64,000 nucleotides of DNA from CAG-411 sp963643465 (GTDB lineage: Bacteria; Bacillota; Clostridia; Lachnospirales; Lachnospiraceae): contig CAVIJT010000015.1 in assembly GCA_963643465.1 (NCBI GenBank), forward strand, positions 1 through 64,000. The letters run 5' to 3'. A program made the translations under genes and the position numbers. Every line of letters starts with the position of its first letter. The stretch's first letter is position 1. Below the pieces are notes generated by a model. The model did no database searches. It saw nothing but the letters and a program-made list of their open reading frames with translations, and had not been told where the DNA came from. Shown in pieces: positions 8,816 through 17,726 of this stretch.

Positions 8816-11551
8816 ATGAAAAAAGGGAAAAAAATATGGAGTATCCTGCTTGCAGTTGCGCTGATTTTTACCTCACTATTTGGTACTTATCCTATTAACG
8901 CTGCAACCATACATGCTCTTGATAGCGATGCTGAAACGCAAACACAATTTATTATCCATATGAAGCGCCCACTTCCCGCTTCCAGTGGTGCAGCTATCTA
9001 CGGTTATGATCTTCCAAATCTCTATTCTTATTATCGTATTGATGAATCTGCTACGAAACAGCTAAGTGCTGATTGGCCTGGGGATTCTATGCATATTGAA
9101 AAGTCAGTAGAAGACGGTGCATGGTACAATATCACCTATACAGCACCAACAGACAGTATCCGTGTTATATTTCTTGTAGGTATTAGCGAAATTGCACAAT
9201 ATGACGAAAATGGGTACTATATCGGCATGGATTATCAGCCCAAATATACATTCCCTGAAGACAAAGGTATAGATTCAGAAGAAGATAACGGTTTTCTAAT
9301 TTCTGGAGAAGTGTGGTTTGATCCTCTTACTATGGACGAACCAGTTTACGAAAATCCAGATGTAACTCCAACTCCTGAGCCTACAGAAACTCCTGTCGTT
9401 ACAACTCCAGCAAAGACTGCTGAAGTAAACACTCCTGAACCTACTCCAACAGCCACAGATGAGCCCGTTTCCATGCCATCCACAGAACCGGTTTCCGGCC
9501 CACAAGCACTTGTAGATTATCCAAGTGGAACTACTTACTACCAAGAAAATACAGACTATTTAAATATTACGGTCACACCAGCTTATGGAGCCACCAGTGC
9601 AGATGTTTCTATAGATGGAGGACCCGTGGCTACCATTACAGAAGCAACTAGATTTAAAGTTGGAACTGGTAAAATTGCCAATTCCATAATTACTATGACT
9701 GTTACCTCCACAGATGGTACAACTACAAATACACAACATTTTTATTATTACAAACGAACCAGAGTAGAAACACCTTCACAGGCAAATGAAGCCACCATCC
9801 GTGTGTCCTCTGCTATGGTAACTTTATTTCAAAAGGTAAAAGCTACCGCACTTGGTGAAAACTCTACCTATAAGGTAAACTTTACCATTCCTGACGAGAG
9901 TAATTTGGCTGCCGATAAAAAAGTATGGACAGCAGAAAATTCCAAAATATATGCCTATGCTTATTATAATACATATGACGGCTACGGAAATGTAACAGGA
10001 GTAGAAAAACCTTTAGATGTATGGCCTGGTACAGAAATGACCAAAGTTCAGGGAACAGACGGTACTTACACTACAAACGTAACTACTTCTACCGGAAAAG
10101 CAACCCTTATGTTTGTATGCGTACAAGGTGAAGTAGCAGCTACACCAACTCAGGTTCCAAATGAAGACGGACAACTTGGTGAACCATTCCGAGTATGTAA
10201 AACTATTGCACAATATCCATCCGGCGAGGATGGCGAGGAAGTAGGCGGCTATACCATCACTGGAGACAAAGATTTCAACGAAAATACTCTTGCAACTCCT
10301 GCACCAAGCACCAGTCCAGAAACCTCTCCAGATGTTACTGAAATACCAGATGTTACAACCCCTGCGGTTTCTCAAACTCCAGAGGTTACTACGCCAATAA
10401 CTACCACACCAGATGCTAGTGAGCCAGTACAAACACCTACAGAGACTCCTAAAGTGGAAGAATTATCCGGATATTTTGGTGCATCTTTGGCAGGACCTCA
10501 ATATACTACTACAGAATTGACACTTAAAGCTGTTGCAAAACATGTACAGGGAACGGCCACTTATACATTTGCTATAAACGGTACAATTGTAGCTGATAAT
10601 GTATCTTCTCCAGTGTATACATGGGATGCCAGCCAGTTGAAAGCAGGAAACTATACATTAACTGTTATCATTACTGACAGTGCAACAAACAAATCTATTG
10701 CGTTGGATAAAATATATCCACTGACAGAAAAAACAGAAGCTGGAGATATTACACCAGAACCAATTATTCCAACTGCAACACCAATTGTAGAAACACCAAC
10801 AATTGCTCCAACGGAAATAGTAACTGCTACTCCAATAGTAGTCACCACTGCTACAGCAATTGTAACAAGCACTCCAGTTGCCACAGAGGCGGCAACCATA
10901 ACAGGACCAGCAGTTGTTACTGAACCTGTTGTAACTGCCACCCAAGCTCCACCAGTTCAAACAGAGGAACCAGTAGCTCTTGTTACAGCAGCTCCAATTA
11001 CTGGAAAAATTTCATTTAGCAAAGGTTCCAACAAAGCCACTGCTGGTGAAACTGTACAGATTGTTTATTCACAAACAAACGAAGTAGAGGATCAAGACTA
11101 TACCTTTACTTATAAAGTAAAAAAAGGTGCCACAACAACTACCTTAAAATCAAAAACTTCTAAAGACCGTGTAAACTGGACACCTACAAGCAGTGGTACT
11201 TATCAGGTAACTGTTTTGGCCTACGATGAGGCGAAAAACGTAGTTTGTACTACTAAAGTAACTTATAAAGTAAAGAAACGTGTTATTACTTTGAAATCCT
11301 TCCGTCCACAAACCATAAAGAAGGGTAAAAAAGTAACCATTTCCGTTGGTGCAACTACCTCCACTGGAAAATTGCAATATAAAGTAGTTATTAAAAATAG
11401 CAAAGGAAAAACAGTGAAATCTAAGGCATATTCTAAGAAAAATACATTCACATGGAAACCTTCTGCTAAAGGTACTTACCAAGCTACCATTTATTTAAAA
11501 AACGGTAAAGGTGTTACCATTATGGTTACAAAAACAATTAAAGTAAAATAA
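8816..11551 (+). CDS. Secreted starch-binding protein with two CBM26-type modules, paralogue
   Basis: A 911-aa paralogue of the preceding gene with the same architecture. A signal peptide (about 1-30) is followed by a first CBM26-like module (about 40-145, with DWPGDSM), a Thr/Pro linker, the SGPQ/TSTDGTTTNTQ module (about 225-320), a second CBM26-like module (about 350-490, with VWPGTEMTK), the GYFGASLAGPQY module (about 540-640), a long Thr/Pro linker and two Lys-rich Y_Y_Y-like domains. AAGGAGG precedes the ATG by 9 nt. The two proteins are most alike in the SGPQ module and the C-terminus, while their first CBM26 modules have diverged. They may differ in glucan preference. It is probably non-catalytic and has its own terminator, so it is likely a separate transcript from the first copy. 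Confidence 0.85.
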   Translation: MKKGKKIWSILLAVALIFTSLFGTYPINAATIHALDSDAETQTQFIIHMKRPLPASSGAAIYGYDLPNLYSYYRIDESATKQLSADWPGDSMHIEKSVEDGAWYNITYTAPTDSIRVIFLVGISEIAQYDENGYYIGMDYQPKYTFPEDKGIDSEEDNGFLISGEVWFDPLTMDEPVYENPDVTPTPEPTETPVVTTPAKTAEVNTPEPTPTATDEPVSMPSTEPVSGPQALVDYPSGTTYYQENTDYLNITVTPAYGATSADVSIDGGPVATITEATRFKVGTGKIANSIITMTVTSTDGTTTNTQHFYYYKRTRVETPSQANEATIRVSSAMVTLFQKVKATALGENSTYKVNFTIPDESNLAADKKVWTAENSKIYAYAYYNTYDGYGNVTGVEKPLDVWPGTEMTKVQGTDGTYTTNVTTSTGKATLMFVCVQGEVAATPTQVPNEDGQLGEPFRVCKTIAQYPSGEDGEEVGGYTITGDKDFNENTLATPAPSTSPETSPDVTEIPDVTTPAVSQTPEVTTPITTTPDASEPVQTPTETPKVEELSGYFGASLAGPQYTTTELTLKAVAKHVQGTATYTFAINGTIVADNVSSPVYTWDASQLKAGNYTLTVIITDSATNKSIALDKIYPLTEKTEAGDITPEPIIPTATPIVETPTIAPTEIVTATPIVVTTATAIVTSTPVATEAATITGPAVVTEPVVTATQAPPVQTEEPVALVTAAPITGKISFSKGSNKATAGETVQIVYSQTNEVEDQDYTFTYKVKKGATTTTLKSKTSKDRVNWTPTSSGTYQVTVLAYDEAKNVVCTTKVTYKVKKRVITLKSFRPQTIKKGKKVTISVGATTSTGKLQYKVVIKNSKGKTVKSKAYSKKNTFTWKPSAKGTYQATIYLKNGKGVTIMVTKTIKVK

Positions 11552-11564
11552 TTTTCTAGCCGTA

Positions 11565-11650
11565 ATCGAGTAGGCTGACTCCTACTCGACTCACACACGA
11601 ACATTCTGCACTACATACTCTATGTTCGACAAGGCTTTTACTACAAAAAG
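11565..11650. repeat. Intergenic repeat, GAGTAGG family, copy 1
   Basis: It starts with the hairpin GAGTAGG-CTGACT-CCTACTC and continues through ACATTCTGCACTA to GGCTTTTACTACAAAAA, abutting a terminator. A second copy lies at 15259-15385 with an internal insertion, and the distal third recurs at 44751-44783. All three copies end next to a terminator hairpin. Confidence 0.7.
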
Positions 11651-11684
11651 GGACTGATGCTGTTAATGTATCAGTCCCTTTTTG
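11646..11684. terminator. Intrinsic terminator, probably bidirectional
   Basis: AAAGGGACTGAT pairs with ATCAGTCCCTTT around an 11-nt loop, with T/A runs on both sides. It lies between the plus-strand starch-binding gene and the minus-strand gene ending at 11800. Confidence 0.8.
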
Positions 11685-11722
11685 TTTCTCAAGTTGTCTT
11701 ATTAAATTTATAAGAAACACAC

Positions 11723-11799
11723 TTTGCCATTTTCGCAGATTACCTCACGCCGGTCAAATCTTCAAGCAAGCACTAAATTTATCTCACTGCTCTCGTAAA
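11723..11799. repeat. Intergenic repeat of about 78 bp, copy 1
   Basis: It starts TTTGCCA and ends CTCGTAAA with AAATCTTC in the middle. Matching copies lie at 38849-38926 and 52053-52130, and a diverged inverted copy at 30136-30210. It abuts the stop codon of the following minus-strand gene. Confidence 0.65.
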
Positions 11800-12783
11800 T
11801 TAGAATCGGAAAATAGTATCAAAATTTCGAAGAATTTTAAAATCGCCCTTTGCCGTAACTTCCCCAGACATAAATGCCCGCTGTAACGTCATCTGCCCTT
11901 CTAAAATGCTAAGAATAATAGATTTCGTAATCTTTACAAACACCTCTGCCTCTTCTGGATCCCCATATTCACAAGTTAAATTTTCTCCATCTACTTTAAT
12001 GTTTAAGTTACTGTTATCTTCTACAATATTAAAACAATAATTTGCCTTAATACCAGGTTGTCCAGAAAAATGACTGCGCAGTTCTGGGATAAACTCTCCC
12101 TCTGTCTCCTGCTCCTCTCCAAGCATTCCTTTGAATAACTGTGCCAATTCCTGAATATCTTCTTTTTGCTTTTTTACATAAGTATCGTCTGAAACATAAA
12201 TGGATAATTGCTCGCTCTCCTGTGGTGTCAATTCCAATGATTTTCCCTGCAACACATTTTCTGTTACCACATTAACACTAGTTGGAAAACTCTTCAATTT
12301 ATGGCTAATTTGACGATATAATTCCTCTGCTTTTTTCTCAATAGCAAAGGCATATCCCGGATCTGTCTCAAACTCTACGTGATTCTCCACATATGCACAA
12401 ATACCATCACAAGGCACACCACCCAACATTTCCCATGCTTTCATAAGGAGACATTGTGCATCCCTCTCTCCATAAGTGGTAGATAAAACAACCGGCAACA
12501 TACGCATACCATTTAGTTTTCCTTTATCTGCATACAACCAGCACACATCCAAAAACTGTTGCATCAAACCTCCGATTCCCAACCATTCTACTGTAGTGGC
12601 CAGAATGACCCCGTCAGCCTCCTTTAATGTATTGGGAAGAATGCTAATCTTCTTCTCCTCATAAATGTTATAACGAACAACCTCTACTCGAAGTTCTTCT
12701 AACACCTCTGTCAATTTATCCAATACATAAATCGTAGGATCTTCAATCAATCCTCTTCCACCATAATAGATATTGATTCTCAT
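11800..12783 (-). CDS. Flavodoxin-like NAD(P)H oxidoreductase fused to an SCP2-like domain
   Basis: A 327-aa cytoplasmic protein. Residues 1-175 resemble the NADPH-dependent FMN reductase/flavodoxin fold: a first beta strand (MRINIYYGG), then GVILATTVEW and a glycine-containing stretch typical of FMN-phosphate contacts. Residues about 230-327 resemble SCP2 sterol-carrier-like domains (IKVDGENLTCEYGD, then GEVTAKGDF near the end). The ATG overlaps the stop region of the upstream rhomboid gene by 4 bp (12780-12783), so the two are translationally coupled. The SCP2-like part may hold a lipid or hydrophobic ligand. The substrate is unknown. Confidence 0.7.
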   Translation of the reverse strand: MRINIYYGGRGLIEDPTIYVLDKLTEVLEELRVEVVRYNIYEEKKISILPNTLKEADGVILATTVEWLGIGGLMQQFLDVCWLYADKGKLNGMRMLPVVLSTTYGERDAQCLLMKAWEMLGGVPCDGICAYVENHVEFETDPGYAFAIEKKAEELYRQISHKLKSFPTSVNVVTENVLQGKSLELTPQESEQLSIYVSDDTYVKKQKEDIQELAQLFKGMLGEEQETEGEFIPELRSHFSGQPGIKANYCFNIVEDNSNLNIKVDGENLTCEYGDPEEAEVFVKITKSIILSILEGQMTLQRAFMSGEVTAKGDFKILRNFDTIFRF

Positions 12784-13823
12784 GAAACTATTTCCTCCTT
12801 ATCTGTACGTCGAACCAAAAACATTGCAAGTATAAATCCACCAATCACGCCTCCTATATGGGCAGCATTTCCCACAGAAGAATCACTAAATCCAATATAT
12901 ACACATATTAAAATCAAAAAAGCAATCTGTGTCCAGGATAACCCTTCTACTCTTCCATAATTACAAAACACAATCCAAAGAAGCGCTCCCATCAGTCCAA
13001 ACACAGCTCCTGATGCTCCTGCACATACTACGTTCATCTGATTTGTAGCAATATAATAATATAATGATACCAAATTTCCAATAATACCAGCCCCTAAGTA
13101 AATCGTTAGGTATTTCCATTTAGGCATTCTTTTTTCTACATACATTCCCATAATAAGCAACGTAAACATATTATTCACCAAATGGCTAATTCCAAAATGC
13201 ATAAATATACTAGCAAATAAACCATATTCCCAAAATCCCTGTCCCACCAGACCAATTGACATAGCCCCATATTGTTCCATGAAATATCCATCCTCAGTAT
13301 CTCCATACATAGAAAGAATCAAAAAGACAATCACATTGGCTAAAACCAATCCATAAGTACACCAATTTTCTCGAAAAATCTTTCGTTTTTGCTTTATCTT
13401 ACGGACATCTTCCGCTACCTGAGGATTTTCGTATAAAAGTGCTTCTTCTATAATCTCCTTTGCATCCAAAAAAGAAACAACCTGATTCTCATAAATCAAT
13501 AACTTTCGCTCTTTTGCATCAATTACCCAATGTTCTCCAAAACCTGCCACAAGTTCTTTCACATCCTGCGGCTCCTGTGTACAAAGTACACTAAGTAAAT
13601 GAACTTCACTAAAATTATACCGATATAGAGAACTGCGTATTCCGCGCAACATATTCTCATAACTTTCCACACTCATTTCGGGGAAATAGCTGCAATCCAC
13701 AAGAACAACTGCATATGCCTCCCCATTTCTATTTTTCAATGCCACTTCCACATGCTTTCCATTGACAATAGCCTTTGAAAAACCTGAACGCAATAATTGA
13801 TTGGCAATCTGTTCTATTTCCAT
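12780..13823 (-). CDS. Rhomboid-family intramembrane serine protease
   Basis: A 347-aa membrane protein with a soluble N-terminal domain of about 175 residues and about six membrane segments after it. The active-site serine lies in GASGAVFG (about residue 265). The partner histidine is in AAHIGGVIGGF, and HFGISHLVNN provides the conserved H/N side chains. Rhomboids cut single-pass membrane proteins within the bilayer. Its position next to a Tad locus with many single-pass pseudopilins makes those attractive substrates, but this is only suggested by context. It overlaps the downstream oxidoreductase gene by 4 bp. Confidence 0.88.
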   Translation of the reverse strand: MEIEQIANQLLRSGFSKAIVNGKHVEVALKNRNGEAYAVVLVDCSYFPEMSVESYENMLRGIRSSLYRYNFSEVHLLSVLCTQEPQDVKELVAGFGEHWVIDAKERKLLIYENQVVSFLDAKEIIEEALLYENPQVAEDVRKIKQKRKIFRENWCTYGLVLANVIVFLILSMYGDTEDGYFMEQYGAMSIGLVGQGFWEYGLFASIFMHFGISHLVNNMFTLLIMGMYVEKRMPKWKYLTIYLGAGIIGNLVSLYYYIATNQMNVVCAGASGAVFGLMGALLWIVFCNYGRVEGLSWTQIAFLILICVYIGFSDSSVGNAAHIGGVIGGFILAMFLVRRTDKEEIVS

Positions 13824-13924
13824 AAATCTTACCTTACTCTTTCCTGCTGCTCATGTTTCATAATAGTTCACACTTGCATACCCGCTTCTTTTCTATGCTA
13901 TATTATAACAAGATTGTGGAATTG

Positions 13925-15202
13925 TTACAAGGAAAAGCGATATTTGATATCCGCAATAGCAAGTTCATCTCCAGCTTTTAGCTCTCTTTTATTTCCTTCT
14001 GTCAGTTTCTTTTGATTCACATATGTTCCATTAGTGGAGTGTAAATCGGACACATAATATTTTCCCTCCAACTGCTCAATTTTGCAATGTATTCTGCTTA
14101 TACTTACAATTTCTTTCAAAGCATTGGTATTTTTTTGAAATCTGCCAATATAAAATGGAAATTCTCCCATAGATATGGTACTCTGATTCTCATCCTCAGG
14201 AAGCAAATGACAATGATATACTTTTTGCTCTTCTTTTTGCGCCGATAGAAAGCACACTGTTTGATCCCGTTCTATAAATTGCGTACTCTCTCTATTTGAA
14301 AGTGGTATTTCAATACTATCATCCTTTTGAAAAGATATACTCTGTTTTTTCGCTGGAACAACCACTTCTTTTCCTTTTTTAGATATTTCTTTTCCTTTCG
14401 TATCCCTTCCTTCTGTTTCACTAGATAGTTTTTCTAATGATTTGTGAAGTTTCTCTAAAAAAGAGACCCGTTCCCTTTCCGGTTTTAATTTTCGCACTTT
14501 CCCTTTCTTTTTCTTTTCTACACCTACCACTATCTCCTTACTGTCATTCCTGCCTGTCCACAATGCTCTCTTAGCTAATTTACTTTTTCTTCCTTCACTT
14601 TCCAAAGTTTCCTTTGTTTTTAATTCTTTGCGTTTTACTTCATCCTCTTTCCTTATAATTTCCGAACTCACGGTATCAAATACACTCCATAAGTGCTGCA
14701 ATGTACATTGTTCCTCTCTGCTCACATCATAAAATTTGTATACAAGATGTACTGCTTGTTGATCTTCATAATCTACTACATTTAAAAAATAGGAAAATAA
14801 CTGCGTAAACTGTTCATTAATATTTTTACTTTGACTCCATACATAGCATAAAAATACTTTTCCCGAAGCAATATCCCGATAAATATATTCCGGCTCTAAC
14901 AAAAAATGTTCCGCCGAAAGCAAATATTCCCTAGCTTTTCCCACCGTTTCCAAAATCTCCGCCATTAACTTTACGATCTCTGCATATTTCCATTTTTCTC
15001 TTGCAGTCTTTTGAGATATGGTTTCCTTTCCCGTAATATCATAATAATATTCTCTCTGATTATTCATTTCTCGCACTTCCATATTCAAAAAACCTTTGAT
15101 TTTATTTCCATCCAGCATTTGAACCATATAGTCGCCTTCCTGCTTCCCATGTACGATCAAATAATTTTTGTTAATATCATGCTTTATTTCTAATTCTAAC
15201 AT
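13925..15202 (-). CDS. DUF6382 and FHA domain protein of the Tad locus
   Basis: A 425-aa protein whose first about 170 residues match the DUF6382 type (YYYDITGK, LLEPEYIYRD) seen next to Tad genes in Clostridia. Residues about 190-300 are Lys/Glu-rich low-complexity sequence. The C-terminal about 90 residues form an FHA phosphothreonine-binding domain with FYIGRF, SRIHCKI and STNGTYVNQKKL. The FHA domain implies that a Ser/Thr kinase partner controls pilus assembly; none is in this window. It is separated from the TadE genes by two tiny genes and repeats, so it may be a distinct transcript. The start has GAGG very close and AAAGGA about 10 nt upstream. Confidence 0.85.
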   Translation of the reverse strand: MLELEIKHDINKNYLIVHGKQEGDYMVQMLDGNKIKGFLNMEVREMNNQREYYYDITGKETISQKTAREKWKYAEIVKLMAEILETVGKAREYLLSAEHFLLEPEYIYRDIASGKVFLCYVWSQSKNINEQFTQLFSYFLNVVDYEDQQAVHLVYKFYDVSREEQCTLQHLWSVFDTVSSEIIRKEDEVKRKELKTKETLESEGRKSKLAKRALWTGRNDSKEIVVGVEKKKKGKVRKLKPERERVSFLEKLHKSLEKLSSETEGRDTKGKEISKKGKEVVVPAKKQSISFQKDDSIEIPLSNRESTQFIERDQTVCFLSAQKEEQKVYHCHLLPEDENQSTISMGEFPFYIGRFQKNTNALKEIVSISRIHCKIEQLEGKYYVSDLHSTNGTYVNQKKLTEGNKRELKAGDELAIADIKYRFSL

Positions 15203-15258
15203 AACCTCGCATCCTTTCTGTTTTTGCTATATAAGCACTCACTTTTTCTCTCTACTCA

Positions 15259-15385
15259 ATCGAGTAGGCTGACTCCCAATCAATTCGCTTATGAACATTC
15301 TGCACTATGTGCTCTATGTTCTTACGCCCGGAAAATACAATTTCATGCAAGCATGATTGTACTTGCCAGGCTTTTGCTACAAAAA
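15259..15385. repeat. Intergenic repeat, GAGTAGG family, copy 2 with insertion
   Basis: It matches the copy at 11565-11650 at both ends (ATCGAGTAGGCTGACTCC and GGCTTTTGCTACAAAAA). About 40 bp between CTATGTTC and AGGCTTTT are extra and contain the palindromic stretch TTCATGCAAGCATGATTGTA. Confidence 0.65.
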
Positions 15386-15426
15386 AGGTGCAAAGTCTTA
15401 CACTTAACAAAAGACTTTACACCTTA
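15385..15426 (-). terminator. Hairpin 1 of the AAGGTG-AAAGTCTT family
   Basis: Arms AAGGTGCAAAGTCTT and AAGACTTTACACCTT (14 of 15 positions pair) surround an 11-nt loop. Read on the minus strand it is followed by a T run, as in an intrinsic terminator. It lies 19 nt after the stop codon of the tiny gene 15445-15645. Near-identical hairpins lie at 15750-15790 and 24987-25028. Confidence 0.7.
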
Positions 15427-15444
15427 GTTTCACTTATCTGTTAT

Positions 15445-15645
15445 TTATTTCTTTTTATACTTTTCTTCCAGTTTACTTATATCATTAAATCCACAAGCAC
15501 TTAATTGAATTTTTAATAATTCCAGTTCTCTATCGCATACGCTATCCTTATCTTCGCTGTATTTAATAGAAAGTATTAAATTGACTTTTTCTGTTAATTC
15601 CCTAATCATTTCTTCTCTTGTCATCGTATCCACCTCATTATTCAT
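15445..15645 (-). CDS. Tiny helical protein A (66 aa), Tad-locus cassette family
   Basis: I do not recognise a named family. The start at 15645 is chosen because GGCGGTGAG precedes it and the product then begins MNNEVDTM, matching MREEVDSM in the neighbour at 15820 and MKVSDNM in the gene at 25049. All three are 62-67 aa, charged and probably helical, with a shared core of two hydrophobic residues then D-x-E-[IL] (here VCDRELELLK). The layout resembles Spo0E-like aspartyl-phosphate phosphatases in size and in the conserved Asp, but the SxxLD signature is incomplete. A hairpin of the same family follows each gene. Confidence 0.65.
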   Translation of the reverse strand: MNNEVDTMTREEMIRELTEKVNLILSIKYSEDKDSVCDRELELLKIQLSACGFNDISKLEEKYKKK

Positions 15646-15749
15646 AGTACTCACCGCCCTTTTTTCTACATTCTTATTTTCATTATAGGCAGTGTTTTGC
15701 AAGATGTAAAGCCTTTTATCACAGTGCTTTTCAACCTCTTGTTTAAAAA

Positions 15750-15790
15750 AAGGTGCAAAGTCTCACACTTAACAAAAGACTTTACACCTT
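15750..15790 (-). terminator. Hairpin 2 of the AAGGTG-AAAGTCTT family
   Basis: It is almost identical to the hairpin at 15385-15426 (same arms, loop differing by one base or so) and lies 29 nt after the stop of the tiny gene 15820-16023. On the minus strand a run of seven T follows. A second partial motif (GTAAAGCC at 15706-15713) lies between this hairpin and the start of gene A. Confidence 0.7.
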
Positions 15791-15819
15791 AGTTTATATG
15801 TATTGGTTTCATTATAAAT

Positions 15820-16023
15820 TTACTCAAGCGAAATATCCGGAAGTTCTAATGGCTGCACTTTTGACTTTAATACAGCTATTTCTTCATCAATCATAGCAAT
15901 TGTTTGAGTTGCTCCCTCTTTTACTGCCTGTCTTCTAATTCTAACAAGTCTATAATATTCATCGACTAATTGACCATCATATTGTTTATTAGTTTCACCC
16001 ATGCTATCAACCTCTTCTCTCAT
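15820..16023 (-). CDS. Tiny helical protein B (67 aa), Tad-locus cassette family
   Basis: A 67-aa protein starting MREEVDSMGETNK, preceded by AAAGGGGTG at suitable spacing. A stretch with DEYYRLVRIRRQAV is followed by MIDEEIAVLKSKV, which aligns with VCDRELELLKIQL in protein A and VLDYEIKITKVKL in protein C. It is predicted to be two helices; there is no signal peptide or membrane segment. It lies between the TadE genes and the FHA gene. Function unknown: an adaptor, a phosphatase-like regulator or a selfish cassette are all possible. Confidence 0.65.
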   Translation of the reverse strand: MREEVDSMGETNKQYDGQLVDEYYRLVRIRRQAVKEGATQTIAMIDEEIAVLKSKVQPLELPDISLE

Positions 16024-16181
16024 ATCTTGCACCCCTTTTCTATATAGATTATACCTATATTATAAAAGATGTTTATCTGTTCCACAAGGCATAAACCTCT
16101 TGTTTCATTGGTATTACTGTGCATTCGGCTATCAAGCAGACTCATACGCAGTAACACATTCGCAACAGACCAGTTAAATAG

Positions 16182-16751
16182 CTATTCTTTTAAACTCTTG
16201 AGTTTTTCTTTCACCTTTTTAAATCCCTTTACATTATCAAGCATCTCTCCCATAGCATCATAAATTCTTGCAAATTCCGAAGGATTATGTACCGGTACTG
16301 TAATGGAAGTTTGATACTGCAAGGGTGTACCTGTAAAAAATTCTTTTATACGGCTAATACCGATATTCATAGATACTGTAGCAGAAACGGTGACTTTTGT
16401 ATAATCCGCCTCCACTGATACATTTTCTACAGTTCCCATCATTAATTGTTCTAAAAGTTGCTCTTCCACCTGCTCTTTTGTCTTTTTTTGCACACTTGTT
16501 GAATCTTTCAAAAAATAAAATAAATTGTGCTCTGCCCACTGTGTTTTCTCCTTTTTCTTCCCTAATTCTATCTGTTCTTTCATACATATGGCTTGCTCTT
16601 CTGCCGCTTGATGCACAATGGTTCCCGCACTATTTTTATCCACTTGATAAAAGCACATATATATGACAGCAAGCAATACAAAGAAAACAATAGGAAATAC
16701 AAAGGCTGCTTCTACCGTAAGGCTTCCTCGTTCTTCTTTCCATCTCTCCAT
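16182..16751 (-). CDS. TadE-family pseudopilin
   Basis: A 189-aa protein whose N-terminus has the prepilin-peptidase site G-SLTVEAAF, with Glu at +5, followed by a hydrophobic helix (FPIVFFVLLAVIYMCFY). This is the TadE layout. The rest is a mixed extracellular domain (about 45-189) with a charged helical C-terminus (GFKKVKEKLKSLKE). Its ATG is directly next to the stop codon of the upstream TadE-like gene (16752), so the two are coupled. It is expected to be a minor pilin that helps assemble the Flp fibre. Confidence 0.85.
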   Translation of the reverse strand: MERWKEERGSLTVEAAFVFPIVFFVLLAVIYMCFYQVDKNSAGTIVHQAAEEQAICMKEQIELGKKKEKTQWAEHNLFYFLKDSTSVQKKTKEQVEEQLLEQLMMGTVENVSVEADYTKVTVSATVSMNIGISRIKEFFTGTPLQYQTSITVPVHNPSEFARIYDAMGEMLDNVKGFKKVKEKLKSLKE

Positions 16752-17588
16752 TTAACTACCTCCGCATCTTGTACAAGGGCGATACCCTGATAAGGTTGAC
16801 AACCTTACTTCTCTCACATTCCTCGTAAGACCACTGCAATCTAACGAACTGTGAAAACAATTTCCATCCGTTGCTATATATACTGTAGAACTGTCCTCAG
16901 GAATTTTTTGCTTCACGCACTTTTCACACGCCTTGTATTTTCCTCCATATACATTCCGAAAATTAGAAACATCTGCATATGCCACACTTTGAATAGATAA
17001 ATCCAAATGTGTACAAGTGATGGAAGTATGATATACCTTACTTTCTTTTCCATTTGCAGATACATATACAATACTATCATCCTCATCGTTTTCCCCTAAA
17101 CCAATTTCACTTGTTCCCACAAATCCCCGGCTTTCCACCTGTTGCACTATATGAATATCAGGCACAATAAAATGGAACATGGGAATTATCACATCATAGG
17201 ATGCTGTCAATAAAATTTTTGCCTCATCCTTAAATGCCTCAGTAGTATAAATTACTCCGGTGGCACCATTCTTTACACAACTGCTATTTAGAAAATTATC
17301 TGAAATGTAAGATTCCATTCTTTCAGAAGTAAGCAATCCGGCTATATAAGTTTCTGCTACTTCCTTTCCAGATTTTTCCTTTTTACTGTCGTCTTCCTGT
17401 TCCTCCATATGATATATATGTCCATATTGGGAAATTTCCTTTGCAGTTTCCCAAAGACCAATTTCTATTTTTTCCTGTATCAAAAATATTTGAAAAAAGC
17501 AGAGAAAAAACAAAAATGCACTCATAACCACAGGCAAAATTAAGGATGCCTCCACTGTAAGGGAGCCTTTTTCTTTTTGTTTTTTCAT
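16752..17588 (-). CDS. TadE-like pseudopilin with two Cys-rich metal-site repeats
   Basis: A 278-aa protein with prepilin site G-SLTVEASL (Glu at +5) and a membrane helix (ILPVVMSAFLFFLCFF). Its C-terminal half carries two tandem copies of a motif shaped VYxTxxGxxxHxxxxC...YxxCxxC: one around TCTHL...YKACEKC and one around FHSSLDCSGL...YRPCTRC. The motif resembles the Ada-like metal-binding tail found on many secreted clostridial proteins (YHxxGCRYL...GYxPCxxC). The tail would sit outside the cell and may bind zinc. It is longer than usual TadE proteins. It lies in the Tad operon just before the second TadE gene. Confidence 0.85.
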   Translation of the reverse strand: MKKQKEKGSLTVEASLILPVVMSAFLFFLCFFQIFLIQEKIEIGLWETAKEISQYGHIYHMEEQEDDSKKEKSGKEVAETYIAGLLTSERMESYISDNFLNSSCVKNGATGVIYTTEAFKDEAKILLTASYDVIIPMFHFIVPDIHIVQQVESRGFVGTSEIGLGENDEDDSIVYVSANGKESKVYHTSITCTHLDLSIQSVAYADVSNFRNVYGGKYKACEKCVKQKIPEDSSTVYIATDGNCFHSSLDCSGLTRNVREVRLSTLSGYRPCTRCGGS

Positions 17589-17726
17589 AAATTCCCTCCC
17601 TGTTCACACAAAAGTTGTAAAGTATCTATTCAATTGTCAAGGTGCTTCCTAAGCCTCTCAAATATGCACTTCTCGCCAACTCTTCATACAAAGACTGTTT
17701 TTTCTTTACTACTAACGTAATATCAG

